The notes: generated by a model from the letters alone, not told the origin. Numbered from the stretch's first letter, positions 38,782 to 50,585 are shown. The stretch is DNA of 64,000 nucleotides from Prochlorococcus marinus str. MIT 1013 (GCF_027359395.1 NZ_CP114778.1:1982713-2046712); one strand, 5' to 3'. Numbers and translations are program-made.

Positions 38782-39504
38782 TTGCTTCTAACTTTCTTGT
38801 CAACAGTATTAATTACGGGCGCTTCTAGAGGAATTGGGAGAGCAACTGCTAAAGCTTTTGCCAATTCTGGATGGGATTTATTGCTTCTAGCCAGGTCTGA
38901 AGATCAACTAGAAAGACTTGTAGAAGAAATAGATAATAAAAAAGTTAAGGTCTTCTACAAATCTATTGATCTTAGTCATCCCAAAAATATATCCAAGGGA
39001 GTAGTTGAATTAATGAATAATGGTTTAATTCCCTCAGTGCTAATAAATAATGCTGGAGTTGCTTGGACTGGAGATCTTTTATCCATGCCACTTGAAAAAT
39101 GGGAATGGATCATGCAAATGAATCTCACCAGTATCTTTCAGGTCTGCTCTGATGTGGTGCCGTTAATGAGAAAAAAAGGAGGATTAGTTATCAACGTTAG
39201 TAGTCATGCTTCTCGCAATGTTTTTCCACAATGGGGAGCCTATTGTGTTTCCAAAGCAGCTTTGGCAAGTTTTACCAAATGCTTAGCAGAAGAAGAACGT
39301 AAGAATTTCATACGAGCATGCACACTTACTCTTGGATCAGTAAATTCAACTCTTTGGGATTCCGATTCCGTTGGTATGCAATTTGATAGAGATTCGATGC
39401 TTTCAGTTGATCAAGTTGCATTTGAACTTTTACATCTTGCTAGTCAACCAATTAATCAAATCATCGAGGATGTAACTCTTATGCCTTCTGCAGGAGCATT
39501 TTAA
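38782..39504 (+). CDS. Short-chain dehydrogenase/reductase
   Basis: The protein of up to 240 residues has the classic SDR pattern: VLITGASRGIGRATAKAF at the N-terminus, LINNAGVAWTG, the Ser in VINVSSHASR and the active YCVSK (Tyr-x-x-x-Lys). The start is uncertain: TTG at 38782 or TTG at 38797 (LSTVLITGASRG), and no ATG is in frame nearby. It follows accA by 11 bases, so a role in fatty-acid or lipid reduction is plausible, though FabG-type length and substrate cannot be confirmed. It converges with trpF with 29 bases between. Confidence 0.88.
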   Translation: MLLTFLSTVLITGASRGIGRATAKAFANSGWDLLLLARSEDQLERLVEEIDNKKVKVFYKSIDLSHPKNISKGVVELMNNGLIPSVLINNAGVAWTGDLLSMPLEKWEWIMQMNLTSIFQVCSDVVPLMRKKGGLVINVSSHASRNVFPQWGAYCVSKAALASFTKCLAEEERKNFIRACTLTLGSVNSTLWDSDSVGMQFDRDSMLSVDQVAFELLHLASQPINQIIEDVTLMPSAGAF

Positions 39505-39533
39505 TCTTAGAGATATTAAATTAACATCCTTGA

Positions 39534-40214
39534 TTAATCTTGTTCTCTTATTTCCCGAATAAGAGATTCAACTTTCTTAATATCTTTAATGCCTGGGGAT
39601 ATCTCTAGTCGACTAGAGGCATCAATCCCATCAGGTCTGATTTCGGAAAAAATTTCAGGAATTATTTCTGCAGATATACCACCAGCTAAGATCCAAGGAA
39701 CTTTGAAGGTTTTATTAATTAATAGTTCTATTGGGACTCTATTACCAGTGCCTCCAAGTGACTTATCATCCCAGGCATCTAAAAGAATAGCATCGATATT
39801 CTTCTCGTATTGACTTATATTTTCTAAATCATTAATAGATTTTAACCTGAAGGCTTTCCATAATTTCATTATTGGAAATTCCTTCTTTAATTTTCGACAA
39901 TAATTAACTGATTCATTCCCATGTAATTGGATTACTGATGGTGGGGTTGATCTGTTGTTTATACATTTGACCTCGTCTAATGTTTCATTCGCGATTACTA
40001 ATACTTTCTCAATATTTGAAGAAACTTTTTCTACTTCATTAAAAATTTTTATACATTCTTCTTCTGGTACAAAACGAGGTGAATTTTTAACGCCAATCAC
40101 TCCAATAGCATTTATTTTGAATTCCGCTATGGATCTTGCTTGCGAAGTCATTGTTAGTCCACAAATTTTTATTGCTGTTGCCCTTTTAGAAGTAGATTTT
40201 CTGATCATTGCCAA
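39534..40214 (-). CDS. trpF: Phosphoribosylanthranilate isomerase
   Basis: TrpF isomerises phosphoribosylanthranilate in tryptophan synthesis. The 226-residue TIM-barrel protein shows IKICGLTMTSQARSI (catalytic Cys in KICG), IQLHGNESVNYC, ILLDAWDDKSLGGTGNRVP and WILAGGISAEIIPE, then GIDASSRLEISPGIKD. It stands alone rather than in a trp operon. It is divergent from the site-2 protease gene across about 57 bases. Confidence 0.96.
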   Translation of the reverse strand: MAMIRKSTSKRATAIKICGLTMTSQARSIAEFKINAIGVIGVKNSPRFVPEEECIKIFNEVEKVSSNIEKVLVIANETLDEVKCINNRSTPPSVIQLHGNESVNYCRKLKKEFPIMKLWKAFRLKSINDLENISQYEKNIDAILLDAWDDKSLGGTGNRVPIELLINKTFKVPWILAGGISAEIIPEIFSEIRPDGIDASSRLEISPGIKDIKKVESLIREIREQD

Positions 40215-40271
40215 AACTTTTATTAGGATTGATTGAAATAGATTTTATTGAGAGTTTGGAGGAATTTAAGT

Positions 40272-41510
40272 TTGGGTAGTTGGGAAGTTATGAAAATCAG
40301 AGGTATCCCTTTGAGGATCCATCCAAGTTGGTTTTTGGTTTTCTTATATTTTACTTTGTCAGCCAAAGATCAGTTCGAGACGCTTTTGGATGGTCAAGCA
40401 TCCATATGGAATGGATGGGTGATTGGTGCTTTTACATCTTCTCTTCTGTTTTTATCTGTTTTATTGCATGAATTGGCTCATTCTTTTGTAGCAATTGGAG
40501 AAGGTCTAAAAGTTAGAAACATAACACTTTTTTTTCTTGGAGGTATGGCAAATCTTGAAAAGGAATGTCCGACTTCAAAAGGAAGTTTAAAAATTGCAAT
40601 CTCAGGTCCTTTTGTTAGTCTTTTATTAGCTTTTTTAATGGTTTTATTAAGTAATAATCTATCAGCATCAAATTTTATACTGTCTAATTTATTTAAACAG
40701 GTTGGTAGTCTCAATCTTTTGATAGGGGCATTTAATTTGCTTCCGATAATTCCTCTTGATGGTGGGGTAATATTAAAATCTTTAATTTGGTACTTTACAG
40801 GGAGTAAAAGAGCAGGGATTAAAGTTGCTATAGCCTCTGCAAGATTAATTTCTTTTCTTGCTATTTTTATTGGCATTTTAAGTTTACTTAGAGGTAACAT
40901 TTATATCGCAATTTGCTTTTCTATTATTGGCCTATTTATTTTTTCTTCATCTAAATCACAGAGCCAAATTATTCAAATACAAAAGATATTGTCTGAATTA
41001 TATGTTAATCAGGTTTGTAGTCGTTCATATAGAGTCCTAGAGGATGATTTGCCTGTGAAAGTTTTATCTAAATATAATTCATTCAATAATGATAATGTTT
41101 TTAATGAAGAATGGATTCTTCTATGCAGAGAAGGAAGATGGGTCGGTTATGTTAATGAAAAAATCTTGAAGAATATTTCTGTACAAAACTGGGATAAAAA
41201 GTTTCTTTATGAGTTTTCATTTCCAATAAATGAATTGCCATCAATTAGTGAAAAAGAATCATTATGGAAAGCAATAATAAAAATTGAAAAAACAAAAGAT
41301 GGAAGGCTTCTTGTATTATCAGTTTCTGGTCTTCCTCTTGGAACACTAGATAGAGTAGATATAGGGAAAGCAGTATTAAAAAAAATAGGATTAAATCTTC
41401 CAGATCAATTAATTAAAATTGCGAGAAAAGAGAATATTTACCCAATAGGATTGAATCTATTTAATATTGCAAAATCAATGGTTTCGAGTGATTTAGAAGA
41501 GTATCATTAA
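40272..41510 (+). CDS. Site-2 protease-type (M50) membrane metalloprotease with CBS-like tail
   Basis: M50 proteases cleave substrates inside the membrane, often to release transcription factors. About 412 residues start at TTG 40272, chosen because GGAGGA lies 8 bases upstream (40258-40263); a TTG at 40248 and an ATG at 40290 are alternatives. Zinc motif HELAHSFVA (near residue 63) and the second motif LLPIIPLDGGVIL are present, with about six membrane segments in the first 225 residues. A C-terminal soluble half resembles a degenerate CBS pair. Its end shares a TTAA with the convergent lipoate-ligase-like gene. Confidence 0.9.
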   Translation: MGSWEVMKIRGIPLRIHPSWFLVFLYFTLSAKDQFETLLDGQASIWNGWVIGAFTSSLLFLSVLLHELAHSFVAIGEGLKVRNITLFFLGGMANLEKECPTSKGSLKIAISGPFVSLLLAFLMVLLSNNLSASNFILSNLFKQVGSLNLLIGAFNLLPIIPLDGGVILKSLIWYFTGSKRAGIKVAIASARLISFLAIFIGILSLLRGNIYIAICFSIIGLFIFSSSKSQSQIIQIQKILSELYVNQVCSRSYRVLEDDLPVKVLSKYNSFNNDNVFNEEWILLCREGRWVGYVNEKILKNISVQNWDKKFLYEFSFPINELPSISEKESLWKAIIKIEKTKDGRLLVLSVSGLPLGTLDRVDIGKAVLKKIGLNLPDQLIKIARKENIYPIGLNLFNIAKSMVSSDLEEYH

Positions 41511-42256
41511 TTATTTTTTATTTTTCTGAATTCATCTATTTCTAAACGTTTTATTATCTCTTTATCTTTTTTATTTAATGTATAATTAGCTAACTTCAGA
41601 TTGGGCCATGTTTTCCCTAATGATTCTTTTAGGAAATTTATAATTTTATCTTTTTCTTTGATTTCATTTTTTATCTTTGGTGGATCTGCATTGAAAATTT
41701 TTTTCCATAATTTTTTTGACGGTTCCATTAAGATCTCTCCATGCTGAAGCAGGTGTCCCTTTTTCCAGTACTGAGCACTTCCAATATGCTTGTTTTTATC
41801 TTTATCAACTAAGTCAGCCAATGTTGAAGTTGAAAAACAATTAGTATTAGATATATTCACGGGTTCAGTCCCGAAAAACAGATCCACTCCAGCTTTTTTT
41901 AAACCATCTTTTAGCCATTGAGTTGTCTTTAAATATGATTCTTTTTTATTCCTGGGTGGATATTTCCAGATAAGAGCATAAGTTAGTCCTCCGCTATGAA
42001 GAACAGCTTTTCCTCCGCTAGGTCTTCTTACAATTTTTAACTGTTCATTTTTTAAAAGTTCAATCCATGGTTTTGGTAGTTCTTTTTGATTTTTTCCAAT
42101 TGATAACCAGTCTCCATCCCACGTATAAAAACGTATTGCCATGTTAAAATTATGCTCGGCAAATGACTTCTCTAATAGGAAGAGATCAATTGCCATTTGC
42201 TCTGGCCCACTTAATTTAAGAGGATTTATATAAAGGACTTCTTCTAGCTTGTTCAT
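41507..42256 (-). CDS. Lipoate-protein ligase A family protein
   Basis: The 249-residue protein has the biotin/lipoate ligase fold, with MAIDLFLLEKSFAEHNFNMAIRFYTWDGDWLSIGKNQKELP, then RRPSGGKAVLHSGGLTYALIW (the RRxSGG nucleotide motif) and GSAQYWKKGHLLQHGEIL with a conserved Lys-His. It could attach lipoate or transfer octanoate; LipB-type Cys placement is not evident, so LplA/LipM-like is the safest label. The C-terminal part is Lys-rich and divergent. The stop codon overlaps the protease stop through the palindrome TTAA (41507-41510). Confidence 0.85.
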   Translation of the reverse strand: MNKLEEVLYINPLKLSGPEQMAIDLFLLEKSFAEHNFNMAIRFYTWDGDWLSIGKNQKELPKPWIELLKNEQLKIVRRPSGGKAVLHSGGLTYALIWKYPPRNKKESYLKTTQWLKDGLKKAGVDLFFGTEPVNISNTNCFSTSTLADLVDKDKNKHIGSAQYWKKGHLLQHGEILMEPSKKLWKKIFNADPPKIKNEIKEKDKIINFLKESLGKTWPNLKLANYTLNKKDKEIIKRLEIDEFRKIKNN

Positions 42257-42410
42257 TTTATTTTTAGTTATTAGTCATAAAAGCATTAGTTTATAGATAT
42301 TCTCCTTTATTTATTTTTTTGAATTTATAAATGCATTGGGAGAAGTCAAACAATTGATTCCATTAATAATTTAGTTACTATGAAAAAAAATCGAGACATT
42401 TTTATTTAAT

Positions 42411-42815
42411 TTGGGACAAACTCAACGAATTGAAGAGCCATTCAGAAGGAAGCGTTCAAAAAAAATTTGCAAGAGCATTCCTTCTGTAAATAAAAAAATC
42501 GATGCGATTACTCAAGTTTCTGAATTTCAGAAAAAAGAAATTAGGCGTGAGCTTTTATATAGTTATGTGGGATTAATTTTGAAGTTTGGTTTATTCATTG
42601 TATTTGCAACCAGCCTCGTGAACTTAGGATTTGCTTCTCATCAACGTGTGAATAGAAATCTAGAGTTGTCATATTTATTGGAAAAAGAATCAAAAAAACT
42701 TCACAAGTTAAGACTACGTTTTGATGAAATGTTTATTAATGGTGGAGAGCAAAGTTTTTTCAAGGAGCAAGATCAGTGGATTACTCCAAATAGTGTCAGA
42801 GTTATTTGGCAATGA
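42411..42815 (+). CDS. Small bitopic coiled-coil membrane protein
   Basis: The 134-residue product from a TTG start has a basic cytoplasmic N-terminus (FRRKRSKKICK), one membrane segment (about 50-74, LLYSYVGLILKFGLFIVFATSLVNL) and a charged helix likely to form a coiled coil (about 80-108, NRNLELSYLLEKESKKLHKLR). The family is not recognised. The topology resembles division proteins of the FtsB/FtsL type, but no division gene is adjacent. It precedes por by about 67 bases and is separated from the divergent ligase gene by about 150. The start codon is not supported by a clear ribosome-binding site. Confidence 0.62.
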   Translation: MGQTQRIEEPFRRKRSKKICKSIPSVNKKIDAITQVSEFQKKEIRRELLYSYVGLILKFGLFIVFATSLVNLGFASHQRVNRNLELSYLLEKESKKLHKLRLRFDEMFINGGEQSFFKEQDQWITPNSVRVIWQ

Positions 42816-42882
42816 TTTACTTTGCTTCTCTTAGGTTTAGATTCGTGTTTGAAAATTGATTTAAATAGTTTTTTTAAAGAAT

Positions 42883-43896
42883 ATGGCTCTAGTACAAGCG
42901 GCACCAGGAACTGTCTTAATTACTGGAACAACATCTGGAGTTGGGTTATATGCAACAAAGTCTTTGGTGGAGAGGGGGTGGAGAGTTATCACTGCAAATA
43001 GATGTTCTGCGAGAGCTGAGGCTTCCGCATCAGCAGTTGGATTACCTATTAATAGTCCAAGACAACTTAAACATATACAAATTGATCTTGGCGACTTAGA
43101 TAGCGTACGCAATGGGGCTAAAAGTCTTCTAGAGGAATTGGAACAACCATTAGATGCTTTAGTTTGTAATGCTGCTGTTTATCTCCCACGTTTAAAAAAA
43201 CCTTTGAGATCTCCTCAGGGATATGAAATATCAATGGCAACTAATCATTTTGGACATTTTTTACTAATTCAGTTGCTATTAGAAAATCTTAGTAAGTCAT
43301 CAAGACCAGTCTGGAAGGGAAGGTCTTGGGGGGTTGAATCATCTAGGGTAGTTATTTTAGGAACTGTAACTGCTAACAATAAAGAACTTGGCGGGAAAAT
43401 CCCAATCCCAGCTCCAGCTGATCTTGGAAATCTATCTGGTTTTGAAGAAGGTTTCTGCGACCCCATATCAATGGCTAGTGGTAAACGCTTTAAACCAGGC
43501 AAAGCCTATAAAGACAGTAAGTTATGCAACATGATTACAACCCAAGAATTACATAGGCGATTTAATTCATCTCCAATTCTTTTTAGTTCTCTATATCCAG
43601 GATGTGTAGCTAAAACCAAATTATTTAGAAACACTCCTAAACTGTTTCAGTGGTTGTTTCCATGGTTTCAGAAATTAATAACTGGAGGTTTTGTAAGTGA
43701 AGCGCTGGCTGGAGACAGGGTGGCCCAAGTCGTTTCAGATCCTCAATTTGCTATTTCTGGTGTTCATTGGAGCTGGGGGAATAGACAACGCAAGAATAGA
43801 CAACAATTTTCACAAGAATTGTCCGATCGAGTGACAGATCCAGTTACCTCTAGAAAAGTTTGGGATTTGTCTATGCAATTAGTCGGGATGAAATAA
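42883..43896 (+). CDS. por: Light-dependent protochlorophyllide oxidoreductase
   Basis: POR reduces protochlorophyllide to chlorophyllide in a light-driven step using NADPH. The 337-residue SDR-type protein has [22 protein letters not shown] (dinucleotide binding), the POR-typical [38 protein letters not shown] and the active-site [11 protein letters not shown] (Tyr-x-x-x-Lys). Its C-terminal region [22 protein letters not shown] is also typical. It converges with chlL, with only 16 bases between stops. The cell therefore has light-dependent and light-independent routes side by side. Confidence 0.97.
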   Translation: MALVQAAPGTVLITGTTSGVGLYATKSLVERGWRVITANRCSARAEASASAVGLPINSPRQLKHIQIDLGDLDSVRNGAKSLLEELEQPLDALVCNAAVYLPRLKKPLRSPQGYEISMATNHFGHFLLIQLLLENLSKSSRPVWKGRSWGVESSRVVILGTVTANNKELGGKIPIPAPADLGNLSGFEEGFCDPISMASGKRFKPGKAYKDSKLCNMITTQELHRRFNSSPILFSSLYPGCVAKTKLFRNTPKLFQWLFPWFQKLITGGFVSEALAGDRVAQVVSDPQFAISGVHWSWGNRQRKNRQQFSQELSDRVTDPVTSRKVWDLSMQLVGMK

Positions 43897-43912
43897 TCCT
43901 TGAACTAGTTCT

Positions 43913-46420
<2,508 letters not shown>

Positions 46421-46424
46421 TTTC

Positions 46425-48002
46425 ATGGAATTAACTCTCTGGACATACGAAGGACCTCCTCATATTGGGGCGATGAGAATCGCTACGTCTATGAAAAAAT
46501 TGCATTATGTATTGCATGCACCTCAAGGAGATACCTACGCTGATCTTCTTTTTACGATGATTGAACGCCGTGGGAGTAGACCACCTGTAACGTATACAAC
46601 TTTTCAAGCTAGAGATTTAGGAGGTGATACCGCTGAACTTGTAAAAGGACATATAAAAGAAGCTGTAGATAGATTTAATCCAGAAGCTCTTTTGGTTGGC
46701 GAAAGTTGTACAGCCGAATTAATTCAAGATCAGCCTGGTTCGCTAGCGAAAGGTATGGGGTTTGATATCCCAATTGTCAGCCTTGAATTACCTGCCTATA
46801 GCAAAAAGGAAAATTGGGGTGGGTCTGAGACTTTTTATCAAATCGTAAGAACTTTACTTAAAGATCACTCGAAAGAATTGAAACAAACGTGGCAAGAAGA
46901 AAAAAGAAGACCAAGAGTAAATCTTCTTGGCCCAACTTTGCTTGGTTTTAGATGTCGTGATGATGTTTTGGAAATACAAAAACTACTTGGTCAGTACGGG
47001 ATAGACGTCAATGTTGTGGCGCCATTAGGAGCATCACCTGCAGATATATTGCGAATCCCCAATGCTGATGTAAATGTTTGCCTTTATCCAGAAATAGCGG
47101 AATCAACTTGTATTTGGCTTGAAAGAAATTTAAATATTCCTTTTACAACAACAGTTCCGCTTGGTGTTGGGGCTACTCAGGATTTTCTTAAAGAATTACA
47201 CAAAGTGTTAGAGATGGAAATCCCTCAATCAGTAAACGAATCTAATAATTCGAAATTAACCTGGTACTCGAATTCAGTGGATTCGAATTACCTAACAGGT
47301 AAAAGAGTCTTTATTTTTGGAGACGGAACACACGCTCTTGCTGCAGCAAGAATTGCTAATGAGGAGCTTGGTTTTAAAGTTGTAGGTCTAGGAACTTATA
47401 GTCGTGAAATGGCTAGGAAAGTTCGTCCAGCCGCTAAGGCACTTGGTTTAGAGGCATTGATAACCAATGACTACTTAGAAGTAGAAGATGCGATAAAAGA
47501 AACATCTCCAGAACTAGTCCTTGGTACACAAATGGAGCGACATAGTGCAAAAAGACTTGGTATCCCATGCGCTGTGATCAGTACACCAATGCATGTGCAG
47601 GATGTACCTGCTCGATATAGCCCTCAAATGGGATGGGAGGGGGCAAATGTCATTTTTGATGACTGGGTTCATCCATTAATGATGGGACTTGAGGAACATT
47701 TAATTGGAATGTTTAAACATGACTTCGAATTTGTTGATGGCCACCAAAGTCATCTAGGACATTTAGGTGGGAAAGGAAATCAAAATACAAATAAAGAGGC
47801 TATAAAAACAAACTTACAAGATTCAGTAATTACAGATGGCGATCCTATATGGACACATGAAGGTGAAAAAGAACTTTCGAAAATCCCATTTTTTGTAAGA
47901 GGTAAGGTAAGAAGAAATACAGAGAATTATGCTCGTCAAGCTGGATGTAGAGAAATAAACGAAGAAACTCTATATGACGCTAAGGCTCATTATAAAGCCT
48001 AG
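46425..48002 (+). CDS. chlB: Light-independent protochlorophyllide reductase subunit ChlB
   Basis: ChlB completes the catalytic core and supplies the Asp ligand of the shared 4Fe-4S cluster. The 525-residue protein begins [40 protein letters not shown], has [22 protein letters not shown], and ends with the conserved light-independent domain that includes [24 protein letters not shown]. It lies 4 bases after chlN and converges with the 121-residue gene, leaving 11 bases between stops. Confidence 0.98.
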   Translation: MELTLWTYEGPPHIGAMRIATSMKKLHYVLHAPQGDTYADLLFTMIERRGSRPPVTYTTFQARDLGGDTAELVKGHIKEAVDRFNPEALLVGESCTAELIQDQPGSLAKGMGFDIPIVSLELPAYSKKENWGGSETFYQIVRTLLKDHSKELKQTWQEEKRRPRVNLLGPTLLGFRCRDDVLEIQKLLGQYGIDVNVVAPLGASPADILRIPNADVNVCLYPEIAESTCIWLERNLNIPFTTTVPLGVGATQDFLKELHKVLEMEIPQSVNESNNSKLTWYSNSVDSNYLTGKRVFIFGDGTHALAAARIANEELGFKVVGLGTYSREMARKVRPAAKALGLEALITNDYLEVEDAIKETSPELVLGTQMERHSAKRLGIPCAVISTPMHVQDVPARYSPQMGWEGANVIFDDWVHPLMMGLEEHLIGMFKHDFEFVDGHQSHLGHLGGKGNQNTNKEAIKTNLQDSVITDGDPIWTHEGEKELSKIPFFVRGKVRRNTENYARQAGCREINEETLYDAKAHYKA

Positions 48003-48013
48003 ATTTGGTCCTT

Positions 48014-48379
48014 CTAATTACGCCAATGAGAACTTTCTTGGCTTGATTTGATTAATCTCCAAACATTTCTTGATAACTTCTTAGCAATGAGACCACCTCT
48101 CTCAACTTTTGAAGAGCCTGGTCTGACGCCTAAAAGTTTTGATACTTCTGTTGTGCTTAGTGGGGCTCCTGTTTCTATAGCTAGAGAAGTTAGTTCAAGT
48201 CTTTGACGCAGCTCATATGTATCACATTTTTCGTCTTCTTTTAACCAATTAAAGTCGGCAATACCTTTGTCAGACAATTTTTGCATAAGACCTAACGAGA
48301 CTAAACCTAGCGCTTGCTCCGGATTGATTTCAGCATTTGAGTTATTGTTTTTGGGATCCTTTGGCTGAGTTGCAGACAT
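48014..48379 (-). CDS. Helix-turn-helix-like protein next to the carboxysome region
   Basis: The 121-residue soluble protein has a polar N-terminal tail, a helical middle (PEQALGLVSLGLMQKLSDKGIADFNWL) and a possible helix-turn-helix (about 77-92, LSTTEVSKLLGVRPGS) followed by basic residues (KVERGGLIAKKLSRNVWRLIK). The name and function are not recognised. It is tail to tail with chlB and divergent from csoS1D with 101 bases shared upstream, so it could act on csoS1D or chl genes. That is an inference from position only. Confidence 0.7.
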   Translation of the reverse strand: MSATQPKDPKNNNSNAEINPEQALGLVSLGLMQKLSDKGIADFNWLKEDEKCDTYELRQRLELTSLAIETGAPLSTTEVSKLLGVRPGSSKVERGGLIAKKLSRNVWRLIKSSQESSHWRN

Positions 48380-48480
48380 TCTTTCGTAAAATCAATATAT
48401 CTTGAATTTATCGGCTTACAATCAGCATGCAAGTCTCAATTGCTAGCTAAAAAGACAATCTTTGAGGTAGTATCTCGCGC

Positions 48481-49257
48481 ATGACGAGATTCGCCACATT
48501 TAAAAATAATGAGAGGCGACCAGGAGGAAGTCAGAGAATTACTGGTGCAGAGGTAAATGAATATCTTGTCGATGATCCAAAGAGAGTAATAACAACTGAT
48601 TCTGAAAAATCGTTAGTTGCTCGTCAAGCAAGTCATGTAAAACAAATTGAATTAAGAACATATGTATTTCTAGATTCTTTGCAACCTCAACTTGCTGCTT
48701 ATATGGGTACTGCAAGTTCAGGATTTTTACCCATACCCGGTGATGCTTGTCTTTGGATGGAGGTTTCTCCTGGAATGGCTGTGCATAGGGTTACAGATAT
48801 CGCACTAAAAGCCAGCAACGTTCGATTAGGGCAAATGATCGTTGAAAGGGCATTTGGATCTCTTGCTCTTTATCACCGAGATCAAAGCACAGTACTGCAT
48901 TCAGGCGATGTCGTTTTAGATGCCATAGGTAGCACAATTGATAGGAGAACGGATCCGCAAGTTACTTGGACTGAGGTTATTCGCTCTATTACTCCGGACC
49001 ATGCTGTTTTGATCAATCGCCAAAATAGACGTGGCTCAATGATTCAATCTGGAATGAGTATGTTCATCCTTGAGACTGAACCAGCGGGATATGTTTTGAT
49101 GGCTGCGAACGAAGCAGAGAAGGCATCAAACATCACAATCGTTGATGTGAAAGGAGTTGGTGCTTTTGGAAGACTGACTTTGGCTGGGAAAGAGGGAGAT
49201 GTTGAAGAGGCTGCGGCTGCGGCGATGAGATCTATTGATCAAATAAATAGAAGTTAA
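48481..49257 (+). CDS. csoS1D: Tandem-BMC carboxysome shell protein CsoS1D
   Basis: CsoS1D forms pseudohexameric double layers with a large gated pore in the alpha-carboxysome shell, thought to pass bigger metabolites such as RuBP. The 258-residue protein has an N-terminal tail of about 45 residues and two tandem BMC halves. [20 protein letters not shown] opens the first (about 56-75), and a second half begins around [31 protein letters not shown]. Gate-type charged residues occur in [16 protein letters not shown]. It lies about 940 bases upstream of csoS1, with rdgB between. The stop shares a TTAA with rdgB. Confidence 0.93.
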   Translation: MTRFATFKNNERRPGGSQRITGAEVNEYLVDDPKRVITTDSEKSLVARQASHVKQIELRTYVFLDSLQPQLAAYMGTASSGFLPIPGDACLWMEVSPGMAVHRVTDIALKASNVRLGQMIVERAFGSLALYHRDQSTVLHSGDVVLDAIGSTIDRRTDPQVTWTEVIRSITPDHAVLINRQNRRGSMIQSGMSMFILETEPAGYVLMAANEAEKASNITIVDVKGVGAFGRLTLAGKEGDVEEAAAAAMRSIDQINRS

Positions 49258-49844
49258 TTATTTTTAATTCCTATAGCTTTCAAAAGGTAAGGCGCTAATT
49301 CTCTAGCGGCTTTACCTCTACTTCCATGTTTTGATAATTGTGCATTATTTAATTCCCCATAAGTGCAATTAGTTTCACGAACCCAAAATAATGATTCAAA
49401 TTCACCATTGGGGTAAGCAGGCTCTTTTAAAATTTCGCCCCAGCATATTCCTATTGTGTTTTGGATTATCTCTCCACTGTTAGAGCAGAGAACCATTACG
49501 CTGCAAACTTTTGCGCTTCTGTAAGGACTATCTCCGAGAGCGGATAGGATTTTTTCTATTTTTTTTTCATTTGTTTCGGCAAGTCGTGCAGAAAAGATAC
49601 CGGGAGCATTACCAAGAGAATCAATTTCAAGTCCAGAATCATCTGCAATAGTCCAACTGTTAGTTAATGCCGCTGCTGCTTTTGCTTTCAATATGGCATT
49701 TTCCAGATATGTTTTTCCGGTTTCTTCAACATCTAAATAACTAGGTTGTTTTTTAACTTCAATTGGTAGTGGCCCAAGCATTGCCTCTATCTCAGCAACT
49801 TTCTTGGGATTACCACTAGCAATGGTTATTAGTGGTTTTTTCAA
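49254..49844 (-). CDS. rdgB: dITP/XTP pyrophosphatase (RdgB/Ham1)
   Basis: RdgB hydrolyses non-canonical purine nucleotides (dITP, XTP) to keep them out of DNA and RNA. The 196-residue protein begins with [18 protein letters not shown], then [27 protein letters not shown] and [15 protein letters not shown]. The final part has [17 protein letters not shown]. The gene is inserted, in the opposite direction, between csoS1D and the main carboxysome operon. This is a conserved arrangement in picocyanobacteria as far as I recall. Confidence 0.96.
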   Translation of the reverse strand: MKKPLITIASGNPKKVAEIEAMLGPLPIEVKKQPSYLDVEETGKTYLENAILKAKAAAALTNSWTIADDSGLEIDSLGNAPGIFSARLAETNEKKIEKILSALGDSPYRSAKVCSVMVLCSNSGEIIQNTIGICWGEILKEPAYPNGEFESLFWVRETNCTYGELNNAQLSKHGSRGKAARELAPYLLKAIGIKNN

Positions 49845-49924
49845 ATCGAATCGTTTAACTAGTCTTATATAGTCTTACAAGAAGAAGTCAAAAACAATAG
49901 TCGTTGAATCTTGTAGATGATTTT

Positions 49925-49977
49925 GAGACAGTTTTTGGGCGAACATTCCAACCCTGACATAGCCAGGAAGCTGTCTC
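49925..49977. ncRNA. Candidate structured RNA or cis leader element, 10-bp stem
   Basis: GAGACAGTTT (49925-49934) pairs with AAGCTGTCTC (49968-49977): ten pairs including one G-U. Inside, CCTG (49953-49956) pairs with CAGG (49964-49967) around a seven-base loop and stacks directly on the outer stem. This nested structure in the carboxysome leader looks folded rather than random. It lacks a T-run, so it is not a terminator. It does not match the picocyanobacterial RNAs I know by motif (no doubled GGAAACA as in the Yfr2 family). Confidence 0.4.
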
Positions 49978-50033
49978 GTGGGTAAAAATAACTACATGAA
50001 CTTGTTTACGCAATGCAATATGAGTATGTCCTG

Positions 50034-50050
50034 ACTGTTGATCGAACAGT
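50034..50050. promoter_or_regulatory. Dyad ACTGTT-N5-AACAGT with LysR-type T-N11-A spacing
   Basis: A perfect 6-bp inverted repeat around GATCG. The central T (50036) and A (50048) are separated by 11 bases, the general LysR-type binding pattern. LysR regulators (CbbR/RbcR) control RuBisCO genes in many autotrophs, but the known CbbR consensus is not clearly matched. A further small hairpin ATAAGC-TCA-GCTTAT follows at 50077-50091. Confidence 0.4.
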
Positions 50051-50201
50051 GTTACTCAACTGTCGTAGCAAGGGTGATAAGCTCAGCTTATGAATAGGAG
50101 TAGAAACTGTAATCAGCGCTATTAGAGAATCCCCTTGACTAATTGCTCTTTGGCGGGCCATTGTCCCTCCTGAACATTCCATCCCTTTACAGAAATAGGA
50201 C

Positions 50202-50513
50202 ATGGCTAGCGAAACAATGGGTATTGCTCTCGGCATGATCGAGACACGCGGATTAGTACCAGCTATTGAAGCTGCTGACGCTATGACCAAGGCAGCAGAA
50301 GTGCGCTTGATTGGTCGTGAGTTTGTTGGTGGTGGTTACGTAACAGTTTTGGTTCGCGGAGAAACTGGTGCTGTAAACGCAGCAGTTCGTGCAGGCGCAG
50401 ACGCTTGTGAGCGTGTAGGTGACGGACTCGTTGCAGCTCACATCATTGCTCGTCCTCATCGTGAAGTTGAGCCAGCTCTGGGCAACGGTAACTTCTTAGG
50501 TCAGAAGGACTGA
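50202..50513 (+). CDS. csoS1: Major alpha-carboxysome shell protein CsoS1
   Basis: CsoS1 is the BMC-domain protein that forms hexamers tiling the shell facets. The 103-residue product has the complete BMC fold: MGIALGMIETRGLVPAIEAADAM, EFVGGGYVTVLVRGETGAVNAAV with the pore-loop Phe-Val-Gly-Gly, and AHIIARPHREVEPAL. It is the first gene of the main operon and uses more C- and G-ending codons than the surrounding genes, as expected for a highly expressed protein. A hairpin follows its stop before cbbL. The BMC domain of the gene at 57067 is nearly the same sequence. Confidence 0.97.
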   Translation: MASETMGIALGMIETRGLVPAIEAADAMTKAAEVRLIGREFVGGGYVTVLVRGETGAVNAAVRAGADACERVGDGLVAAHIIARPHREVEPALGNGNFLGQKD

Positions 50514-50522
50514 TTTTTGATT

Positions 50523-50544
50523 AAGTCCTAAGAGGAGAGGACTT
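50523..50544 (+). promoter_or_regulatory. Intercistronic hairpin between csoS1 and cbbL
   Basis: AAGTCCT (50523-50529) pairs with AGGACTT (50538-50544) around AAGAGGAG, then TTTC. It begins 10 bases after the csoS1 stop and 42 before the cbbL start. It may act as a partial terminator or as a stabilising stem for the csoS1 message. Confidence 0.62.
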
Positions 50545-50585
50545 TTCAAATTTTCAACCTTCTAACTAATTAACAGGAGCTATCA

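Larger units (their letters stand above)
49845..50201. promoter_or_regulatory. Structured upstream region of the carboxysome operon
   Basis: These 357 bases lie between rdgB (leftward) and csoS1 (rightward) and must contain the operon promoter and the csoS1 leader. Three inverted repeats are visible: a long stem at 49925-49977, the dyad at 50034-50050 and a small hairpin at 50077-50091. Frames reading through on the minus strand are not credible genes. The ribosome-binding site for csoS1 is weak (AGGA ending 1 base before the start). I cannot place -35/-10 boxes with confidence. Confidence 0.6.

Noticed and set aside
50006..50290. A minus-strand open frame across the csoS1 leader
   Set aside because: It overlaps the highly conserved csoS1 start, has a cysteine- and serine-rich translation typical of a shadow frame and no ribosome-binding site.
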